Positions 26,728 to 35,290 of a DNA stretch of 64,000 nucleotides are shown piece by piece. The notes beneath the pieces were generated by a model. That model was not told the origin of the DNA, did not search any database, and saw only the letters and a program-made list of their open reading frames with translations. Source of the DNA: Bosea sp. NBC_00550. GTDB taxonomy: Bacteria > Pseudomonadota > Alphaproteobacteria > Rhizobiales > Beijerinckiaceae. The stretch covers positions 2,232,001-2,296,000 of the forward strand of contig NZ_CP102772.1 of the NCBI RefSeq assembly GCF_026020075.1, given 5' to 3'. The number at the start of each line of letters is the position of its first letter. The stretch's first letter is position 1. The position numbers and the translations under genes are program-made.

Positions 26728-26759
26728 ATAAGTATGCCAATCATTAGCATGCTACTTAT
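26728..26759. promoter_or_regulatory. Candidate MarR operator over the efflux-operon promoter
   Basis: Inverted half-sites ATAAGTA and TACTTAT are separated by 18 bp, with an inner perfect 10-bp palindrome TAGCATGCTA at 26745-26754. A TTGATA at 26706 and TATAAG at 26727 are possible, rather closely spaced, promoter elements overlapping the left arm. The right arm ends 9 bp before the MarR start codon. This is the expected place for autorepression. Confidence 0.55.
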
Positions 26760-26768
26760 GTTCGCCCT

Positions 26769-27218
26769 ATGGATCACGCACAGCTTCAGGCCGCCTTCAC
26801 TGCCGAGCTCGCTTCCGTCAACCGGAAGCTGAGGGCGCTCGTCGACGAGCGTGCCCGCGGCATGGGGCTGACCCTTGCCCGCGCCCGCCTGCTGATGGAG
26901 CTCGCCCGCGAGGACGGCCCGATTCAGTCCGATCTCGCCGACTTGCTCGACATCGAGCAGCCGACGCTGGTGCGTCTCCTCGACGGTCTCGAGCGCAACG
27001 GCATGATCGAGCGCCGAGCCGTCGAGGGCGACCGGCGCGCGCGCCGCGTCTTCCTGACCGAGACAGCTCGCGCCCAGGCGCAGGACATCCTGAACTTCCT
27101 CGCCGAACTGCGCGCCGGCATCCTGCAAGGCATCGCACCGGCCGAGCTGGAGACCGCGCTCGACGTCCTGCGCCGTACCTCGCGCAACATCGTCGCCGGG
27201 CGGAGCGCCGCCCCATGA
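26769..27218 (+). CDS. MarR-family transcriptional regulator of the efflux operon
   Basis: This 149-residue winged-helix regulator fits the MarR/SlyA pattern. LTLARARLLMELAREDGPIQSDLADLLDIEQPTLVRLLDGLERNGMIERR spans the recognition helix, and the wing follows as DRRARRVFLTETARAQ. It is the first gene of a three-gene operon: its TGA overlaps the ATG of the MFS gene (ATGA), and an HlyD gene follows. By analogy with emrRAB it probably represses its own operon until a toxic compound or aromatic ligand binds. Confidence 0.9.
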   Translation: MDHAQLQAAFTAELASVNRKLRALVDERARGMGLTLARARLLMELAREDGPIQSDLADLLDIEQPTLVRLLDGLERNGMIERRAVEGDRRARRVFLTETARAQAQDILNFLAELRAGILQGIAPAELETALDVLRRTSRNIVAGRSAAP

Positions 27219-28843
27219 GCGCGACCGAAACGACGATCGCTCCCACCGCCGCGCCTCCGGCCGGGCTCACCATGCCGCCCGCCCGCGCCCTCGCCTACAT
27301 GCTCGCTTCGGTGACGCTGGCGATGACGCAGCAGATCGGCCAGAACATCGTCAACACGAACGTCTACCAGATCCAGGGCGAGCTCGGCGCCACCATCGCC
27401 GAGACCAACTGGCTGATCGCCGCCTATATGGCGCCGAACGTCTCGCTCTCGATCGCGCTGATCAAGATCCGCATGCAGTACGGACTGCGCAATTTCGCGG
27501 AGATCAGCCTCGCCGGCTTCGTCCTCGCGGCGCTGCTCAACTTCTTCTTCGTCCACGATTTGCAATCGGCCGTGATGGTCCGCTTCATGAGCGGCATGGC
27601 GGCGGCGCCGATGTCCTCGCTCGCCTTTTTCTACATGATCGAGCCCCTGCCCCCGCAGAAGAAGCTCACCGTAGGCATCTCGCTGGCGCTGACCAACACC
27701 ACGCTCGGTATCCCGGTGACGCGGCTGATCTCGCCCTGGCTCCTCGATATCGGCGGCTTCCATGGCCTGACCCTGTTCGAGGCGGGGCTCGCCATGGTCG
27801 CCTTCGGCTTCGTCTACGCGCTGCCGCTGACCTCGCCGCCGCGGGTGAAGTGGATCGGCCCGCTCGATCTCGTCAGCTATCTGTTCATCGCGATCGGCTT
27901 CGGCTCGATCGCGATCGCGCTCAGCCTGGGCCGGATCTACTGGTGGTTCGAGGCGCCCTGGCTCGGCTGGCTCCTTGCCTGTGCGGTCGTCTGCCTGATG
28001 CTGGCCGCGATCATCGAACTGCACCGCGAAAGCCCGCTCATCGATATCCGCTGGCTCACCAGCCCTGCGACGCTGCATTTCGCCGGTGCCTTGCTTCTGC
28101 TGCGCGTCGTCCTGGCGGAGCAGACGGTCGGCGCCTCCAACTTCTTCCAGGCGCTCGGCATCCAGAACGAGCAGACCCTGTCGCTCTACGGCGTGATCCT
28201 CTGCACGATCCTGGCGGGAGGGCTGACCTGCGCGCTTTTGCTGCGCCCCGGCCGCGAGAACTGGTTCTATGGCACGGCGCTGGCCTGTGTCGCGCTCGGC
28301 GCCTGGCTCGACAGCGGCGCCACCAGCCAGACCCGGCCGCACGACATCTATCTCAGCCAGGCGTTGGTCGCCTATGGCTCCGCGCTGTTCCTGCCGGCGG
28401 CGATGGCACAGGGGCTCGGCGGGGCGATCGCGCGCGGGCCGATCTACATTCTGAGCTTCATCACCGTCTTCCTGTTCACGCAGAGCATCGGCGGCCTGCT
28501 CGGCTCGGCGATCTTCGGCAGCTTCATCACCCTGCGCACCAGCTTCCACTACCATGTGCTGGCCGAGCGTTTCGCGATGTCCGACCCGCTCGTCGCCCAG
28601 CGCATCAGCCAGCTCGGCGGCAGCTACGGCCATGTCCTGACCGACACGACGCTGACGCGGGCCGAAGGCGTGACGCTGCTCGCCCAGCAGGCGACGCGGG
28701 AGGCGACCGTGCTCGCCTATAACGATGCCTTCCTGCTGATCTCGCTGATCGCCGGCCTGGCCTTGGCCGGCCTCCTCCTCCACCTTGCCGTCCTGCGCTT
28801 CAGGGCGCGCTTCACCACCGCCCCTGCCCCGGCAGCCGGCTGA
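27215..28843 (+). CDS. DHA2-type MFS multidrug efflux permease (EmrB-like)
   Basis: This 542-residue inner-membrane permease of the 14-helix drug:H+ antiporter type belongs with HlyD/EmrA partners. QQIGQNIVNTNVYQIQGELGATIAETNWLIAAYM at residues about 42-75 covers helix 1 and the loop typical of DHA2 proteins. The remaining sequence is a series of hydrophobic segments, with a variable cytoplasmic C-terminus. It is translationally coupled to the MarR gene by a 4-bp overlap and is followed 15 bp later by the HlyD adaptor. An outer-membrane TolC partner must be encoded elsewhere. Substrate unknown. Confidence 0.9.
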   Translation: MSATETTIAPTAAPPAGLTMPPARALAYMLASVTLAMTQQIGQNIVNTNVYQIQGELGATIAETNWLIAAYMAPNVSLSIALIKIRMQYGLRNFAEISLAGFVLAALLNFFFVHDLQSAVMVRFMSGMAAAPMSSLAFFYMIEPLPPQKKLTVGISLALTNTTLGIPVTRLISPWLLDIGGFHGLTLFEAGLAMVAFGFVYALPLTSPPRVKWIGPLDLVSYLFIAIGFGSIAIALSLGRIYWWFEAPWLGWLLACAVVCLMLAAIIELHRESPLIDIRWLTSPATLHFAGALLLLRVVLAEQTVGASNFFQALGIQNEQTLSLYGVILCTILAGGLTCALLLRPGRENWFYGTALACVALGAWLDSGATSQTRPHDIYLSQALVAYGSALFLPAAMAQGLGGAIARGPIYILSFITVFLFTQSIGGLLGSAIFGSFITLRTSFHYHVLAERFAMSDPLVAQRISQLGGSYGHVLTDTTLTRAEGVTLLAQQATREATVLAYNDAFLLISLIAGLALAGLLLHLAVLRFRARFTTAPAPAAG

Positions 28844-28858
28844 CCCAACGTATCGACC

Positions 28859-29899
28859 ATGACCCGCGTCTTCCGCTCCGTCTCGACCTATATCGCCCTG
28901 GCCATCGGCCTCGCCGGCCTCGCCGTGATCCTCTACGCATGGCGGCTGCCGCCTTTCGCCAGCGCCATCGAGACCACCGAGAACGCCTATGTGCGCGGTC
29001 AGGTCACGATCATCGCGCCGCAGCTCGCCGGCTATGTCGCAGAGGTGCCGGTGCAGGATTTCGCGACAGTGAAGCAGGGCGACCTGCTGCTGCGCATCGA
29101 TGACCGCATCTTTGCGCAGAAGCTGGAGCAGGCCCGCGCCAGCCTCGCCGCCCAGCGCGCCGCACTCGCCAATTCCGAGCAATCCCGCGCTGCGGCCGAG
29201 GCGCGGCTGCGCGCCAGCGAGGCGAATGTCGCCAGCGCCGAGGCCGCGCTACGCACCGCCGAGGCGAATTGGGGCCGCATCGAGCCGCTGCGCGAGCGCG
29301 GCGTCGTCAGCCAGACCAGCACCGACCAGAGCCAACAGGCCCTCGACCAGGCCCGCGCCGCGATCGCCGCCACCAACGCCGCCGTCGACGTCGCCCGGCA
29401 GGACATCCAGACGGCGATCGTCAACCGCCAATCATTGGAGGCGGCGGTCCAGGGCGCCGAGGCCGCCGTCCATCTCGCCGAGATCGACCTGCAGAACACC
29501 CGCGTCACCGCCCCGCAGGACGGGCGCCTCGGCGAGGTCTCAGCCCGGCTCGGCCAATATGTCTCGGCCGGCACGCAGCTCATGTCGCTCGTGCCCGCGC
29601 AGATCTGGGTGATCGCCAATTTCAAGGAGACGCAGCTGCCGGGCATGCGCGTCGGCCAGCCGGTGAGCTTCACCGTCGATGCGCTGCGTCATGCCAGGCT
29701 GACCGGCAGGATCGAGCGCTTCTCGCCGGCGGCAGGCTCCGAGTTCAGCATCATCCGGGCCGACAACGCCACCGGCAACTTCATCAAGATCGCCCAGCGC
29801 GTGCCAGTCCGCATCGCCGTCGATCCGGGCCAGCCCCTGGCGGAGCAGCTGACGCCCGGCATGTCCGTCGTCGTCAGCGTCGATACCTCGCGGCGCTGA
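28859..29899 (+). CDS. HlyD/EmrA-family membrane fusion protein
   Basis: This 346-residue periplasmic adaptor has one N-terminal membrane helix (about 8-30) and the lipoyl-like half-motif TTENAYVRGQVTIIAPQLAGYV. It then has a long Ala/Arg/Glu-rich alpha-helical hairpin (about 80-200) and the second half, LQNTRVTAPQDGRLGEVSARLGQYV. The beta-barrel segment contains WVIANFKETQLPGMRVGQPV, characteristic of EmrA-type adaptors. It completes the MarR-MFS-HlyD efflux operon, linking the permease to an outer-membrane channel. Confidence 0.92.
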   Translation: MTRVFRSVSTYIALAIGLAGLAVILYAWRLPPFASAIETTENAYVRGQVTIIAPQLAGYVAEVPVQDFATVKQGDLLLRIDDRIFAQKLEQARASLAAQRAALANSEQSRAAAEARLRASEANVASAEAALRTAEANWGRIEPLRERGVVSQTSTDQSQQALDQARAAIAATNAAVDVARQDIQTAIVNRQSLEAAVQGAEAAVHLAEIDLQNTRVTAPQDGRLGEVSARLGQYVSAGTQLMSLVPAQIWVIANFKETQLPGMRVGQPVSFTVDALRHARLTGRIERFSPAAGSEFSIIRADNATGNFIKIAQRVPVRIAVDPGQPLAEQLTPGMSVVVSVDTSRR

Positions 29900-29909
29900 G
29901 CGCGGAGCC

Positions 29910-31130
29910 TCAGGCCAGCGTTGCAAGCCGCTCCAGCAGAAGCCGCGCATCATCAGCGTTCTGATAGAGGCCGAAGCCGAGGCGCAGCCGGTCGCCGCGC
30001 AGGTCGACGGTGATGCCTGCACGCGCCAGCCGCTCGTGCCAGAGCGGCGCATCGCCGTGGCGGAAGGTCAGGAAATTGCCGCGCGCCGGCTCGGAGAGCG
30101 GCAGGACGAGGTTCTCGGGCGCGAGCACGCCGCAGGGCCGGCGCTCCAGCCCCTCGACCACGATCGCCTGCAGGGCGTGCGCATGGGCATGGATCGCCGC
30201 CGCGTCGAGCCCTTCCGCGTCGAGCCAGTCGAACACCGCACCCATGCGATAGAGCCCCGAGGGATCGAAGGTGGCGCCCATGAAGCGCCAGCCGTTCTCG
30301 GCATAGCCGACGCCGCCCTGCGGCCCGGAAAGCGCGCCGAAGGAGGCATACCAGCCGGTGTCGCGCGGCCGCGTCGCGAAGCCGGGCGGGCAGTGCATGA
30401 AGCAGGCTCCCTCGCCCGCCATGGCGTATTTGTAGCCGCCGGCGATGTAGAAGGCCTTGTCGGCGATGGCCGAGAGATCGGTCGGCCGTGCCAGGAAGCC
30501 GTGATAGCCGTCGATGACGACGAGCCGGTCCGGCGCGCCGACCCCGGCGACCAGCCCTTCCAGATCGGTCAGCGCATAGCCGGAGTTGAACTGCACCTGG
30601 CTGACGAAGACCATGTCGGGATTGCCAGCCCTCGCCGCCGCGACGAGCCGCTCCGTCAGGCCGGCGAAGGGCTCGGCCGGCACGACGGTGAGCTCGATCA
30701 GCCCCTCCTCCGCCAGCCGCTCGATCTGCCGGCGGAATGAATGGAACTCGGCGTCGCTCGTCAGGATGCGCGGCCTGCGCTCGCGCGGCAGGCAGGAGAG
30801 CAGCCGGTTGACGAATTCATGGGTGTTGTTGGCGGGAACGAGCCCTTCGATGCCTGGCAGGTGGAGGCGTTTCGCCACGCCCTGCGCCACCTTCCGCCAG
30901 ACCGGGCCAAGAACCTCCTCCCACTTGCCGTCGACGAGGCGGGCGGCATCGTCCCAGCAGCGCAAATGCGCCTCGCGGGTGACGTCGGGCCAAAAATGGT
31001 GGCTGTGAGCGGCGAAATGCAGCTCGTCCGGCCAGTTTCGGCGGAAATGCGAGAAGGCGGCAGTGAGGTCGAGGGGCGGCCGGCCGAGCGCCGCGGGAAT
31101 ATTCGTCGCCTGATCGGTCGCCATTGTCAT
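29910..31130 (-). CDS. Class V-fold PLP enzyme, kynureninase-like
   Basis: This 406-residue fold-type I PLP enzyme has its Schiff-base lysine in YIAGGYKYAMAGEG and the cofactor Asp in LVVIDGYHGF. It is divergent from tryptophan 2,3-dioxygenase, which suggests a kynureninase role in tryptophan catabolism (cleaving kynurenine to anthranilate and alanine). However, the usual kynureninase N-terminal motif (YLDGNSLG type) is not present; in its place is LHFAAHSHHFWPDV. It may be a divergent kynureninase or another class V enzyme acting on the pathway. The ATG at 31130 or 31124 could be used. Confidence 0.72.
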   Translation of the reverse strand: MTMATDQATNIPAALGRPPLDLTAAFSHFRRNWPDELHFAAHSHHFWPDVTREAHLRCWDDAARLVDGKWEEVLGPVWRKVAQGVAKRLHLPGIEGLVPANNTHEFVNRLLSCLPRERRPRILTSDAEFHSFRRQIERLAEEGLIELTVVPAEPFAGLTERLVAAARAGNPDMVFVSQVQFNSGYALTDLEGLVAGVGAPDRLVVIDGYHGFLARPTDLSAIADKAFYIAGGYKYAMAGEGACFMHCPPGFATRPRDTGWYASFGALSGPQGGVGYAENGWRFMGATFDPSGLYRMGAVFDWLDAEGLDAAAIHAHAHALQAIVVEGLERRPCGVLAPENLVLPLSEPARGNFLTFRHGDAPLWHERLARAGITVDLRGDRLRLGFGLYQNADDARLLLERLATLA

Positions 31131-31158
31131 GTCCCGTCAGCCTTGTTCGCGCGGCAAA

Positions 31159-31178
31159 ATACTTTAAGCTTAAAATAT
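31159..31178. promoter_or_regulatory. Candidate operator between the PLP enzyme and kynA
   Basis: A near-perfect 20-bp palindrome, ATACTTTAAGCTTAAAATAT, has the exact 12-bp core TTTAAGCTTAAA (31163-31174) and one mismatched pair outside it. It lies in a conspicuous AT-rich patch between the two divergent genes, 29 bp from the PLP-enzyme start and 48 bp from the kynA start. It is well placed to control both. The cognate regulator is not in the window. Confidence 0.6.
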
Positions 31179-31225
31179 ATGGCGCCTTCCCTTCGTCAAG
31201 GCGCATGGCAAGCGAGGGCAGAGCG

Positions 31226-32074
31226 ATGGGCACCGGCACAGGGGATCATCAGAGCCGCGTCGAACCGGGCATGCAGACCGACTTCAAGGAGCGCATGGAC
31301 TACGCCTCCTATCTCGGCCTCGATCTCCTGCTCGCGGCGCAGAAGCCGCTGAGCGACGCGCCGGACGAACTGCTTTTCATCACCATCCATCAGGTACAGG
31401 AACTCTGGCTGAAGCTGGCCGCGCATGAGCTCGACGGCGCCACCGCAGCGATCCGGGCCGACCAGCTGCAGCCGGCCTTCAAATCGCTGGCGCGGGTTTC
31501 ACGCATCCAGTCCCAGCTCGTCAGCGCCTGGGACGTGCTCTCGACCATGACGCCGGCCGACTACCTCGCCTTCCGCGACGCGCTCGGCCAGTCGTCGGGC
31601 TTCCAGTCCTACCAGTACCGCGCGCTGGAGTTCCGCCTCGGCGCCAAGGACCCTCGCATGATGGCGATGCACCGGCACGATGCCGGGCACCATGCGCATC
31701 TGCAGGCGCTGCTGGAGGCGCCGAGCCTCTATGACGAAGCCCTGCGCCTGCTCGCCCGGCGCGGCCTGCCGATCCCGGCCGACTGCATCGAGCGCGACTG
31801 GAGCGTGCCGCATGTCGCGAGCGATGCCGTGAAGGCGGCATGGCTTACGATCTACCGGGACACGCCGCGTTACTTCGATCTCTACGAGCTCGCCGAGGAA
31901 CTGGTCGACGTCGAGGACCAGTTCCAGCAATGGCGCTTCCGCCACATGAAGACGGTCGAGCGCATCATCGGCTTCAAGCCGGGCACCGGCGGCTCCAGCG
32001 GCGTGAAATTCCTGAGGACCGCCCTGGAGCGCTCCTTCTTCCCGGAACTCTGGCAGCTGCGCAGCGAGCTCTGA
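31226..32074 (+). CDS. kynA: Tryptophan 2,3-dioxygenase
   Basis: This haem enzyme opens the indole ring of L-tryptophan to N-formylkynurenine. The 282-residue product contains the hallmark FITIHQVQELWLKL (distal His55 with the ATG at 31226). SSGFQSYQYRALEFRLG, the proximal-His region FRHMKTVERIIGFKPGTGGSSG and the C-terminal FFPELWQLRSEL are also clear. An AGGG ribosome site 9 bp upstream favours 31226; 31205 is an alternative. No kynurenine formamidase gene is nearby, so the pathway is incomplete within the window. Confidence 0.93.
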   Translation: MGTGTGDHQSRVEPGMQTDFKERMDYASYLGLDLLLAAQKPLSDAPDELLFITIHQVQELWLKLAAHELDGATAAIRADQLQPAFKSLARVSRIQSQLVSAWDVLSTMTPADYLAFRDALGQSSGFQSYQYRALEFRLGAKDPRMMAMHRHDAGHHAHLQALLEAPSLYDEALRLLARRGLPIPADCIERDWSVPHVASDAVKAAWLTIYRDTPRYFDLYELAEELVDVEDQFQQWRFRHMKTVERIIGFKPGTGGSSGVKFLRTALERSFFPELWQLRSEL

Positions 32075-32468
32075 CGCGGCCACTGCCAGCTCTCCGGCCG
32101 CCCCGGCGCCTCTGCGTCACATTGATGACATGGCTGCGATGGCGTCGATTGTCCGGCTTCATTGGAACTGCTACATAGTGCCCATGTCGCCGTGTGAGCA
32201 TCAGTTCCAGCGCTTCTGCGCCGTGCAGGGAGAGGGCCATCTGCCGCCCCTGCCGACGACGCAGGATTTTGTCGCGCTGGATGATCATGCCCGCCTGCCG
32301 TGGCGCTTCTTCGGCCGCTTCACAGCCTCCATCGCCGCGGGCCTTACCAGCGCCTGAGACCGGCCGCTCTCGCGGCCGGCGACAGGCGCTTGACCCAACG
32401 CGTCGGAATGACCGGCGCGGCGATGCACCGAATTTCCAAGTCACAGTTTTAAAGACCGAGACCAAGCC
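32075..32468. other. Upstream region of leuC
   Basis: This 394-bp gap contains a good sigma-70 candidate at 32149-32177. It also holds a short open frame (32130-32357) that has no recognisable features and no leucine-codon run, so I do not support a leu leader peptide. I see no T-box or other riboswitch. The roughly 290-nt leader ahead of leuC is otherwise unexplained. Confidence 0.5.
32149..32177 (+). promoter_or_regulatory. Candidate leuC promoter
   Basis: TTGTCC is followed after exactly 17 bp by TACATA. It is the best sigma-70-like pair in the kynA-leuC gap and would produce a leader of about 290 nt before the leuC start. Pattern evidence only. Confidence 0.4.
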
Positions 32469-33887
32469 ATGACTGCGTCAACAGGCCCCCGCACGCTCTA
32501 CGACAAGATTTTCGACGATCACGTCATCGACCGGCAGGATGACGGCACCTGCCTGCTCTACATCGACCGCCACCTCGTCCACGAGGTCACCAGCCCGCAG
32601 GCGTTCGAAGGCCTGCGCATGACCGGCCGCAAGGTCCGCAGCCCCGAAAAGACGCTTGCCGTCGTCGACCACAACATCCAGACGACCGACCGCTCCAAGG
32701 GCATCCAGGAAGAGGAAAGCCGCATCCAGGTCGAGGCGCTCGCGAAGAACGCCAGGGACTTCGGCGTCGAGTATTTCAACGAGCTCGACAAGCGCCAGGG
32801 CATCGTCCACATCGTCGGCCCCGAGCAGGGCTTCACCCTGCCCGGCACGACCATCGTCTGCGGCGACAGCCACACCTCGACGCATGGCGCCTTCGGCGCG
32901 CTCGCCCACGGCATCGGCACCTCCGAGGTCGAGCATGTGCTGGCCACGCAGACGCTGATCCAAAAGAAGGCGATGAACATGCTCGTCCAGGTGGACGGCA
33001 CGCCTGCGCCCGGCGTCGGCGCCAAGGACATCACGCTCGCCATCATCGGTGAGATCGGCACGGCCGGCGGCACCGGCTCGGTGATCGAATATGCCGGCGA
33101 GGCCATCCGCGGCCTGTCGATGGAAGGCCGCATGACGGTCTGCAACATGTCGATCGAGGGCGGCGCGCGCGCCGGCATGGTCGCGCCGGACGAGAAGTCC
33201 TTCGCCTATCTCAAGGACCGCCCGAAGGCGCCGAAGGGCTCAGCCTGGGAGGCCGCCGTTCGCTATTGGGAGACGCTGTACACCGAGGACGGCGCGCATT
33301 TCGACCGCGTGGTCACGCTCGACGCCGCCAACCTGCCGCCCATCGTCTCCTGGGGCACCAGCCCGGAGGACGTCATCTCGGTCACCGGCGCCGTGCCCGA
33401 TCCGGAGCTGATCGCCGACGAGGTCAAGCGTGCCTCGAAGAAGCGCGCGCTCGAATATATGGGCCTCTCCGCCGGCACGAAGATGACCGAGATCCCGCTC
33501 GACGTGATCTGGATCGGCTCCTGCACCAATGGTCGCATCGAGGATCTGCGCACGGTCGCCAAGATCGTCGAGGGCAAGAAGATCCATGAGAGCCTGGACT
33601 ACGCCATGATCGTGCCGGGTTCGGGCCTGGTGAAGATCCAGGCGGAGCTGGAAGGCCTCGACAAGATCTTCCTCGCCGCCGGCTTCGAATGGCGCGAGCC
33701 GGGCTGCTCGATGTGCCTGGGCATGAACCCCGACCAGCTCAAGCCCGGCCAGCGCGCCGCCTCGACCTCGAACCGCAATTTCGAGGGCCGTCAGGGCTAT
33801 CGCGGCCGCACGCATCTGGTCTCGCCGGCCATGGCGGCAGCGGCGGCCCTGACCGGCCATTTCATCGACGTCCGCACCCTGGGCTGA
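32469..33887 (+). CDS. leuC: 3-isopropylmalate dehydratase large subunit
   Basis: LeuC carries the [4Fe-4S] cluster of isopropylmalate isomerase in leucine synthesis and pairs with LeuD. The 472-residue protein shows [26 protein letters not shown], the cluster cysteine in [14 protein letters not shown], and the pair in [14 protein letters not shown]. It ends [24 protein letters not shown], as expected. leuD follows at 35291, but three unrelated genes lie between them on the same strand. Confidence 0.97.
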   Translation: MTASTGPRTLYDKIFDDHVIDRQDDGTCLLYIDRHLVHEVTSPQAFEGLRMTGRKVRSPEKTLAVVDHNIQTTDRSKGIQEEESRIQVEALAKNARDFGVEYFNELDKRQGIVHIVGPEQGFTLPGTTIVCGDSHTSTHGAFGALAHGIGTSEVEHVLATQTLIQKKAMNMLVQVDGTPAPGVGAKDITLAIIGEIGTAGGTGSVIEYAGEAIRGLSMEGRMTVCNMSIEGGARAGMVAPDEKSFAYLKDRPKAPKGSAWEAAVRYWETLYTEDGAHFDRVVTLDAANLPPIVSWGTSPEDVISVTGAVPDPELIADEVKRASKKRALEYMGLSAGTKMTEIPLDVIWIGSCTNGRIEDLRTVAKIVEGKKIHESLDYAMIVPGSGLVKIQAELEGLDKIFLAAGFEWREPGCSMCLGMNPDQLKPGQRAASTSNRNFEGRQGYRGRTHLVSPAMAAAAALTGHFIDVRTLG

Positions 33888-33910
33888 GCGGCAAACGCGG
33901 GGAGCCGATC

Positions 33911-34156
33911 ATGACGAACGATCCCCGCGGAGCCTCTCGGGAGGCCGAGGCCAAGGCGGCGCTGGAGCGGGTCAAGCGCGACAGCGAAACCGTGCTCGGC
34001 TCCTCGATGAACCGGGCGGCACAGCATTTCTCGGGCGCCGACGCGCCCGATGGCGACAGAATCGAGCTCTGGGGCCGGCGCATCGGCCGCACGCTCTCGC
34101 TGCTGGGCGTCGTCGTGCTGGCCTGGTGGCTCGGCCATCAGCTGAAGGTTTGGTGA
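33911..34156 (+). CDS. Small single-pass membrane protein
   Basis: This is an 81-residue protein starting at ATG 33911 with a GGGGAG ribosome site, 23 bp after leuC. Residues 1-55 are charged and probably helical (SREAEAKAALERVKRDSETVLG). A C-terminal membrane helix (LSLLGVVVLAWWLGHQL, about 63-79) ends the protein. The topology resembles a tail-anchored protein. I recognise no family. It is in line with the zincin and LysE genes and may be part of one transcript with leuCD. Confidence 0.72.
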   Translation: MTNDPRGASREAEAKAALERVKRDSETVLGSSMNRAAQHFSGADAPDGDRIELWGRRIGRTLSLLGVVVLAWWLGHQLKVW

Positions 34157-34164
34157 GACAGGTT

Positions 34165-34611
34165 ATGGACGCCGTGGCGACGAGAAGCACGGAGATCGAC
34201 TGGGACGGAGCCAAGGCGCCGTCGCAGGACGCGTTCGAGGTGCTGGCGCAAGCCGCCTTCGACCGCCTGCCGGAGGAGTTCCGCGCCTTGTGCTCGGACG
34301 TGATCTTCAACGTCACGGAGTTCCCGGAGGACGACGTGCTGAAGGAGTTGGAGGCGGAGAGCCCGTTCGACCTGCTCGGCCTGTTCAGCGGCGTCGGCCT
34401 GCCCCAGCAGGGCTTCGGCCCGCAGACGGGCCAGATGCCCAACACCATCCATCTCTATCGCAGGCCGATCCTCGACTACTGGGCCGAGCATGATGAGAGC
34501 CTCGGATCCATCGTCACCCATGTCATGGTCCATGAGATCGGCCACCATTTCGGCTTCTCCGACGAGGACATGGAAGCCATCGAAGCCGGAGCGCTGGACG
34601 ATGCTGGATGA
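34165..34611 (+). CDS. Minimal zincin metallopeptidase family protein (HExxHxxG)
   Basis: This protein of about 148 residues has the short zincin (DUF1025/PF06262-type) fold. The metal site is VHEIGHHFGFSDEDME: His123, Glu124, His127 and the downstream acidic ligand. An acidic N-terminal half includes EEFRALCSDVIFNVTEFPEDDVL. No signal peptide is present, so it is cytoplasmic. The family is widespread in Hyphomicrobiales with no established substrate. I use ATG 34165, 8 bp after the previous stop; an upstream GTG would overlap that gene. Its end overlaps the LysE gene by 11 bp. Confidence 0.85.
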   Translation: MDAVATRSTEIDWDGAKAPSQDAFEVLAQAAFDRLPEEFRALCSDVIFNVTEFPEDDVLKELEAESPFDLLGLFSGVGLPQQGFGPQTGQMPNTIHLYRRPILDYWAEHDESLGSIVTHVMVHEIGHHFGFSDEDMEAIEAGALDDAG

Positions 34612-35233
34612 TTTGATCCGCCATCTGCCCAATCTGGCGCTGGTCTATTCGGCCTTCTTCCTGGCGGTCGCCAGCCCCGGCCCGAGCAACCTCGCCGTGA
34701 TGGCGACGTCGATGGAGCGCGGCCGCAGCGCCGGCGCCACCCTGGCGCTCGGCGTCACCGCCGGTTCCCTGACCTGGGGCGTTCTCGCCGCCATCGGCGT
34801 CACCGGCTTGGTCGTGGCGCATCCCGGCGCGCTCTACGCCATCAAGATCGTCGGCGGCGTCTACCTGCTGTTTCTGGCCTGGCGTTCGGCGCGATCGGCG
34901 TTGCGCGTCGACATGCCACCAGCAAGGGCCGCCGTTCCCGGGCATCGCGCCTTCCTGCGCGGCTATCTCATGCATCTCACCAATCCCAAGGCGATCCTGA
35001 GCTGGACGGCGATCATCGCGCTCGCCCTGCGGCCGGATACGCCGCCGGTCGTGCTCTACGCCATCATCGGCGGCTGCATGCTGATCTCGCTCGCGATCAA
35101 CCAGTTCTACGCCGTGCTGTTTTCGACGGCCTCGATGATCGCGGGCTACCGCCGGATTCGTCGCCGGGCCGAAGCCTGCCTCGCCGCCTTCTTCACCTTC
35201 GCCAGCTTTAAGCTGCTGACCTCGCAGCTCTGA
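34601..35233 (+). CDS. LysE/RhtB family amino-acid exporter between leuC and leuD
   Basis: This exporter of about 210 residues has the LysE motif ASPGPSNLAVMATSMERGRSAG near the N-terminus. GGVYLLFLAWRSARSAL and HLTNPKAILSWTAIIALAL are the second and third family motifs, and there are six hydrophobic segments. The ATG at 34601 lies inside the end of the zincin gene (11-bp overlap), so translation is coupled. Its place between leuC and leuD hints at export of leucine or another branched-chain or related amino acid, but that is inference from position. Confidence 0.87.
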   Translation: MLDDLIRHLPNLALVYSAFFLAVASPGPSNLAVMATSMERGRSAGATLALGVTAGSLTWGVLAAIGVTGLVVAHPGALYAIKIVGGVYLLFLAWRSARSALRVDMPPARAAVPGHRAFLRGYLMHLTNPKAILSWTAIIALALRPDTPPVVLYAIIGGCMLISLAINQFYAVLFSTASMIAGYRRIRRRAEACLAAFFTFASFKLLTSQL

Positions 35234-35290
35234 AACCCTCATCGTCATACCGGCAAGAACATCGCAAAAAGGCCCATCGGAGTTTCCGCC

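Noticed and set aside
26924..29182. Long minus-strand open frame opposite the MarR/MFS genes (752 codons)
   Set aside because: Its translation is a low-complexity Arg/Gly/Asp-rich string typical of the antisense of GC-rich coding DNA; the plus strand has clear MarR, MFS and HlyD proteins with overlaps.
32130..32357. Possible leucine leader peptide or small gene upstream of leuC
   Set aside because: No run of Leu codons, no attenuator-like hairpin with a T-run, and the translation has no recognisable features.
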